Shown here piece after piece: positions 60,937 through 64,000 of a DNA stretch of 64,000 nt (position 1 is the stretch's first letter; every line of letters starts with the position of its first letter). The DNA lies in assembly GCF_039631295.1 (NCBI RefSeq), contig NZ_JBDIVE010000003.1, forward strand, positions 1-64,000, in the 5' to 3' direction. The notes below the pieces were generated by a model that saw nothing but the letters and a program-made list of their open reading frames with translations, did not search any database and was not told where the DNA came from. The position numbers and the translations under genes were made by a program. Source of the stretch: Viridibacterium sediminicola (GTDB taxonomy: Bacteria; Pseudomonadota; Gammaproteobacteria; Burkholderiales; Rhodocyclaceae).

Positions 60937-63167
60937 TCAAACATTACCGTTGCAAGAGGCGGCAGATCGATCAGGATCGAGAAGGGCTGGCCGCTGCAGC
61001 CGGTGTTCTCGCTTCTGGCCACACCAAAGGCGGTGCCGACATTGCTGCCACCGTAGTATTCAGAATCCGTGTTGATACGCTCGACATAGCTGCCGGCGCG
61101 TGGCACGCCGAGGCGGAAGGCGCGGTGCGTGCTCGGCGTGAAATTGCTGATCACCACCACCAGACTCTGCCTGCCGCTGCTGTAACGCACGAAGCTGAAC
61201 ACCGAGCGCTCGGCGTCGCTATGCTCGATCCACTCGAAGCCTTCGCCGCTGAAGTCGCAGCTGTACAGCGCCGGGCTGTGGCGGTAGAACTGGTTGAGGT
61301 CGCGCACCAGGCGTTGCACGCCGGCGTGCAGGCGCGCATCCGGGCCATGGTCGACCAGGTGCCAGTCCAGACTTTGCTCGTGGTTCCATTCGCGCTGCTG
61401 GGCGAACTCGCAGCCCATGAACAGCAGCTTCTTGCCCGGGTGGCCGAACATGAAGCCGTAATAGCTGCGCAGATTGGCAAATTGCTGCCAGCGGTCACCG
61501 GGCATCTTGCCGAGCATCGAGCCCTTGCCGTGCACCACTTCGTCATGCGAGATGGGCAGCACGAAGTTCTCGCTGAAGGCGTACATCAGCCCGAAGCTCA
61601 TCTCGTTGTGATGGTATTTGCGGTGGATCGGGTCACGCGCAATGTACTTGAGCGTGTCGTTCATCCAGCCCATGTTCCACTTGTAGTGAAAGCCCAGGCC
61701 GCCGGCATAGGTCGGGCGCGAGACAGCGGGGTAGGAGGTCGATTCCTCGGCCACCGTGATCGCCTGCGGACGCTCGGCGCCGAGGACTTCATTGGCGCGC
61801 TTGAGGAAGGCGATGGCTTCCAGATTCTCACGCCCGCCCAGCGCGTTGGGAATCCATTCGCCGTCCTTGCGGCTGTAGTCGCGGTAGAGCATCGAGGCGA
61901 CCGCATCGACGCGCAGGCCATCGACGTTGTAGCGCTCCAGCCAGTACAGCGCATTGCCGACGAGGAAGTTACGCACCTCGGTGCGGCCGAAGTTGTAGAT
62001 CAGCGTATTCCAGTCTTGATGGAAGCCTTCGCGCGGATCGGCGTATTCATAGAGGTGAGTGCCATCAAAATTGGCCAGACCGTGCGCGTCGGTCGGGAAA
62101 TGCGCCGGCACCCAGTCGAGCAGCACACCGAGGCCATGCGCGTGGCAGCGTGCGACAAAGCGGCTGAAGCCGGCCGGTTCGCCAAAGCGCGCGCTCGGCG
62201 CGAACAAGCCGATGCTCTGGTAGCCCCAGGAACCGTCGAAGGGATGCTCGCTGACCGGCATCAGCTCCAGATGGGTGAAGCCCATGTACTGCGCGTAGGG
62301 AATCAGCTCGTCGGCCAGCTCGTCCCAGTTGAGCCAGCGATCGCCTTCCTCCGGCTTGCGCCGCCAGGAGGCCAGATGCACTTCGTAAATGCTGATTGGC
62401 TGGTCGAGTCCGTTGGCCTGCTGGCGGGCCGGCGAAGCGGGCAGCGGTTCGGGAATGCGGTCCACGATGCTGGCGGTGGCCGGGCGCAGCTCGGCACGCA
62501 GCGCATAGGGGTCGGCCTTGAGCGGCAGCACCGCGCCATGCTGGTTGCGGATCTCGAACTTGTAGCGGGCGCCCTCGGCCACGCCGGGCAGGAAGATCTC
62601 CCACACGCCGCATTCGCGACGCAGGCGCATGCCGTGACGGCGGCTGTCCCAGAAATTGAAATCGCCGACGATGGCGACACGCGAGGCGTTCGGCGCCCAC
62701 ACCGCGAAACTGGTGCCGGCCACGCCCTCGAATTCGCGCGCACGCGCACCGAGGATTTCGTAGGGACGCAGATGGGTGCCTTCGCCGAGCAGCCACACAT
62801 CGGTCTCGCCGAGCATCGGCGGGAAGCGGTAGGGATCATCGATCAGCGCGCGCTGACCGTCGGCCCAGGTCACGCGCAGGCGGTAATCGAAGCGCTTGCG
62901 GGTGTTCAGCGGCGCTTCGAAGAAGCCTTCGCCATGGCGCAGACCGAGCTGGGCACGCCGGCGCCCGCTGCTGGCGCTGATCACCTCGACCGCGCTGGCG
63001 CCGGGCAGGAAGCAGCGCAGCCAGAGGACGCCATCGGCCGCCGCATGCATGCCAAGGACGGCGAAGGGATCGGCGTGTTGTGCCGACAGGATCAGTTCGA
63101 GTTCGTGATTTGAGAGCATGCCGCACGGTAACCCGGAAACGGCTGCAAAGTCATTGGGCGTGCTCAT
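60924..63167 (-). CDS. glgB: 1,4-alpha-glucan branching enzyme (GlgB)
   Basis: 747 residues. Long form with an N1 extension, CBM48 (about 115-220, FAVWAPNASRVAIVGDFNFW), and the GH13 catalytic domain: YEVHLASWRR, GVLLDWVPAHFPTDAHGL, GLRVDAVASMLYRDYSR (nucleophile Asp), TVAEESTSYP (Glu) and LPISHDEVVHGKGSM (Asp). It forms alpha-1,6 branches in glycogen. Preceded, on the same strand, by glgP with a strong intercistronic hairpin between. Confidence 0.95.
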   Translation of the reverse strand: MSTPNDFAAVSGLPCGMLSNHELELILSAQHADPFAVLGMHAAADGVLWLRCFLPGASAVEVISASSGRRRAQLGLRHGEGFFEAPLNTRKRFDYRLRVTWADGQRALIDDPYRFPPMLGETDVWLLGEGTHLRPYEILGARAREFEGVAGTSFAVWAPNASRVAIVGDFNFWDSRRHGMRLRRECGVWEIFLPGVAEGARYKFEIRNQHGAVLPLKADPYALRAELRPATASIVDRIPEPLPASPARQQANGLDQPISIYEVHLASWRRKPEEGDRWLNWDELADELIPYAQYMGFTHLELMPVSEHPFDGSWGYQSIGLFAPSARFGEPAGFSRFVARCHAHGLGVLLDWVPAHFPTDAHGLANFDGTHLYEYADPREGFHQDWNTLIYNFGRTEVRNFLVGNALYWLERYNVDGLRVDAVASMLYRDYSRKDGEWIPNALGGRENLEAIAFLKRANEVLGAERPQAITVAEESTSYPAVSRPTYAGGLGFHYKWNMGWMNDTLKYIARDPIHRKYHHNEMSFGLMYAFSENFVLPISHDEVVHGKGSMLGKMPGDRWQQFANLRSYYGFMFGHPGKKLLFMGCEFAQQREWNHEQSLDWHLVDHGPDARLHAGVQRLVRDLNQFYRHSPALYSCDFSGEGFEWIEHSDAERSVFSFVRYSSGRQSLVVVISNFTPSTHRAFRLGVPRAGSYVERINTDSEYYGGSNVGTAFGVARSENTGCSGQPFSILIDLPPLATVMFEWQP

Positions 63168-63196
63168 GTTTGGATCTCGACCCGGTTTGAAGGTGG

Positions 63197-63222
63197 GCCT
63201 TCCCGCCGCCGGGCGGGAAGGC
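63197..63222 (-). promoter_or_regulatory. Intercistronic hairpin between glgP and glgB
   Basis: GCCTTCCCGCC, loop GCCG, GGCGGGAAGGC: a perfect 11-bp GC-rich stem. On the transcribed minus strand there is no following U-run, so an mRNA-processing or stabilizing structure is more likely than an intrinsic terminator. Confidence 0.6.
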
Positions 63223-63238
63223 TTGCCCGTGTTCAGTC

Positions 63239-64000
63239 TCAGGCTTTGGTCGGGATTCCCCAGATTTCCTTGGCGTACTGGGCGATGGTGCGGTCAGAGG
63301 AGAAGACGCCCATATTGGCGACATTGATGATCGCGCGCTTGGCCCATTCATCGCTCTGCCGGTACAGCGAATCGACCTTGGCCTGGGTGGCGACGTAGGA
63401 CTCGTAGTCGGCCAGCAGCATGTAGTGGTCGCCGCCCCACAGCAGCGCATCGACCAGCGGGCGGTAGCGGCCCGGCTCCTCGGGCGAGAACTGGCCGCCG
63501 GAGATCGCGTCGAGCACCGCCTTCAGACTGCGATTGCCCTCGTAGTGGCGCATCGGCTGGTAGCCGCCGCGTTTGAGGGCCAGCACTTCGGGTGTGCGCA
63601 GGCCGAAGATGAAGATGTTGTCGTCGCCGACGTTCTGGCGGATCTCGATATTGGCGCCATCGTCGGTGCCGATGGTCAGCGCACCATTGAGCGCCAGCTT
63701 CATGTTGCCGGTGCCCGAAGCCTCGGTGCCGGCGGTGGAGATCTGCTCGGAGAGATCGGCGCCGGGCATGATGATCTCGGCCACCGACACGCCGTAGTTG
63801 GGGATGAACACCAGCTTGAGCTTGTCGCCAATGCGCGGATCGTTGTTGATCACCGAGCCGACGTCGTGGATCAGGCGGATGATCGACTTGGCGGCGACAT
63901 AGCTCGACGCGGCCTTGCCGGCAAAGATGGTCACGCGCGGCACCCAATCGGCATTCGGATTGGCGAGGATGTCCTGATAGCGGGTGATCACGTGCAGCAC
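63239..64000 (-). CDS. glgP: Glycogen/starch phosphorylase (GlgP), C-terminal part
   Basis: The last 253 codons; the gene starts beyond the right edge. Visible blocks: VTIFAGKAASSYVAAKSIIR, FIPNYGVSVAEIIMPGADLS, the pyridoxal-phosphate lysine in TEASGTGNMKLALNGAL, and TIGTDDGANIEI, followed by the C-terminal ANMGVFSSDRTI. It releases glucose-1-phosphate from glycogen chain ends. It opens the operon glgP-glgB-glgX-malQ in this window; upstream genes are unseen. Confidence 0.95.
   Translation of the reverse strand: MLHVITRYQDILANPNADWVPRVTIFAGKAASSYVAAKSIIRLIHDVGSVINNDPRIGDKLKLVFIPNYGVSVAEIIMPGADLSEQISTAGTEASGTGNMKLALNGALTIGTDDGANIEIRQNVGDDNIFIFGLRTPEVLALKRGGYQPMRHYEGNRSLKAVLDAISGGQFSPEEPGRYRPLVDALLWGGDHYMLLADYESYVATQAKVDSLYRQSDEWAKRAIINVANMGVFSSDRTIAQYAKEIWGIPTKA

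Noticed and set aside
58750..63113. Two very long plus-strand open frames (about 768 and 732 codons) opposite glgX and glgB
   Set aside because: Long antisense frames arise from codon bias; both real genes are well-known enzymes with full catalytic motifs.

Overview
The window is high-GC chromosomal DNA from a Gram-negative bacterium, most likely a betaproteobacterium of the Rhodocyclales type. This is inferred from gene content and order: aroQ-accB-accC-prmA-zinc-ribbon protein-tpx-pfkB kinase, pepP-ubiH, an FAD hydroxylase followed by dsbC, plus an O-antigen locus, ornithine-lipid genes and ubiquinone genes. I cannot name the species from sequence alone.

Layout. (1) 1-9659 (+): a surface-polysaccharide locus. 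It holds a truncated sugar epimerase, a GtrA-like flippase, a GtrB-like transferase, a multispanning GT87-like protein, a Wzz-like chain-length protein, a Wzx-like flippase, two GT2 glycosyltransferases, an atypical SDR and a large CapD/WbpM-type dehydratase. The first ~5.9 kb is visibly richer in A+T than the rest. (2) 9664-12198: apaH (+) converging on a plsC/olsA-like acyltransferase and an olsB-like N-acyltransferase (-), a probable ornithine-lipid pair. (3) 12298-15951 (-): a 1217-residue protein made of two successive TPR + glycosyltransferase-9-like modules. (4) 16011-23846 (-): a long housekeeping run (nucleotidyltransferase-like gene, TlpA-type thioredoxin, aroQ, accB, accC, prmA, zinc-ribbon protein, tpx, pfkB-family kinase, glycine-zipper lipoprotein). 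(5) 23911-25453: a MITE-like inverted repeat directly in front of mpl. (6) 25475-30053 (+): a copper-handling cluster (DUF2946, YcnI-like, TonB receptor, PCu(A)C, SCO). (7) 30132-31490: an A+T-rich islet with a class-3 lipase lipoprotein. (8) 31491-39300 (+): ubiD, then two tandem paralogous Cache-HAMP-GAF-HD-GYP sensors. (9) 39308-50616 (-): dacB, a LysR regulator, a nucleotidyltransferase gene bracketed by two G-rich heptanucleotide repeats, ubiH, pepP, murU, phoH, a large zinc metalloprotease and miaB. (10) 50790-50948: a tRNA-Met with its own consensus promoter and terminator. (11) 51079-57210: UPF0756 membrane protein, chrA, two SDRs, an orphan small protein, a second UbiH-type hydroxylase and dsbC. 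(12) 57283-64000 (-): malQ, glgX, glgB and the 3' part of glgP, a glycogen-turnover operon running in from beyond the right edge.

Functional links. Mpl and MurU both belong to peptidoglycan recycling, with DacB acting on the sacculus. UbiD, UbiH and the second FAD hydroxylase serve ubiquinone synthesis. SCO and PCu(A)C deliver copper to cytochrome oxidase. GlgP, GlgX, GlgB and MalQ together degrade and remodel glycogen. I saw no CRISPR array, prophage, insertion sequence, rRNA or replication origin. The features most worth follow-up are the HD-GYP pair with a ~160-residue insert in the catalytic domain, the two heptanucleotide repeats, the structured olsB leader and the MITE-like element before mpl.
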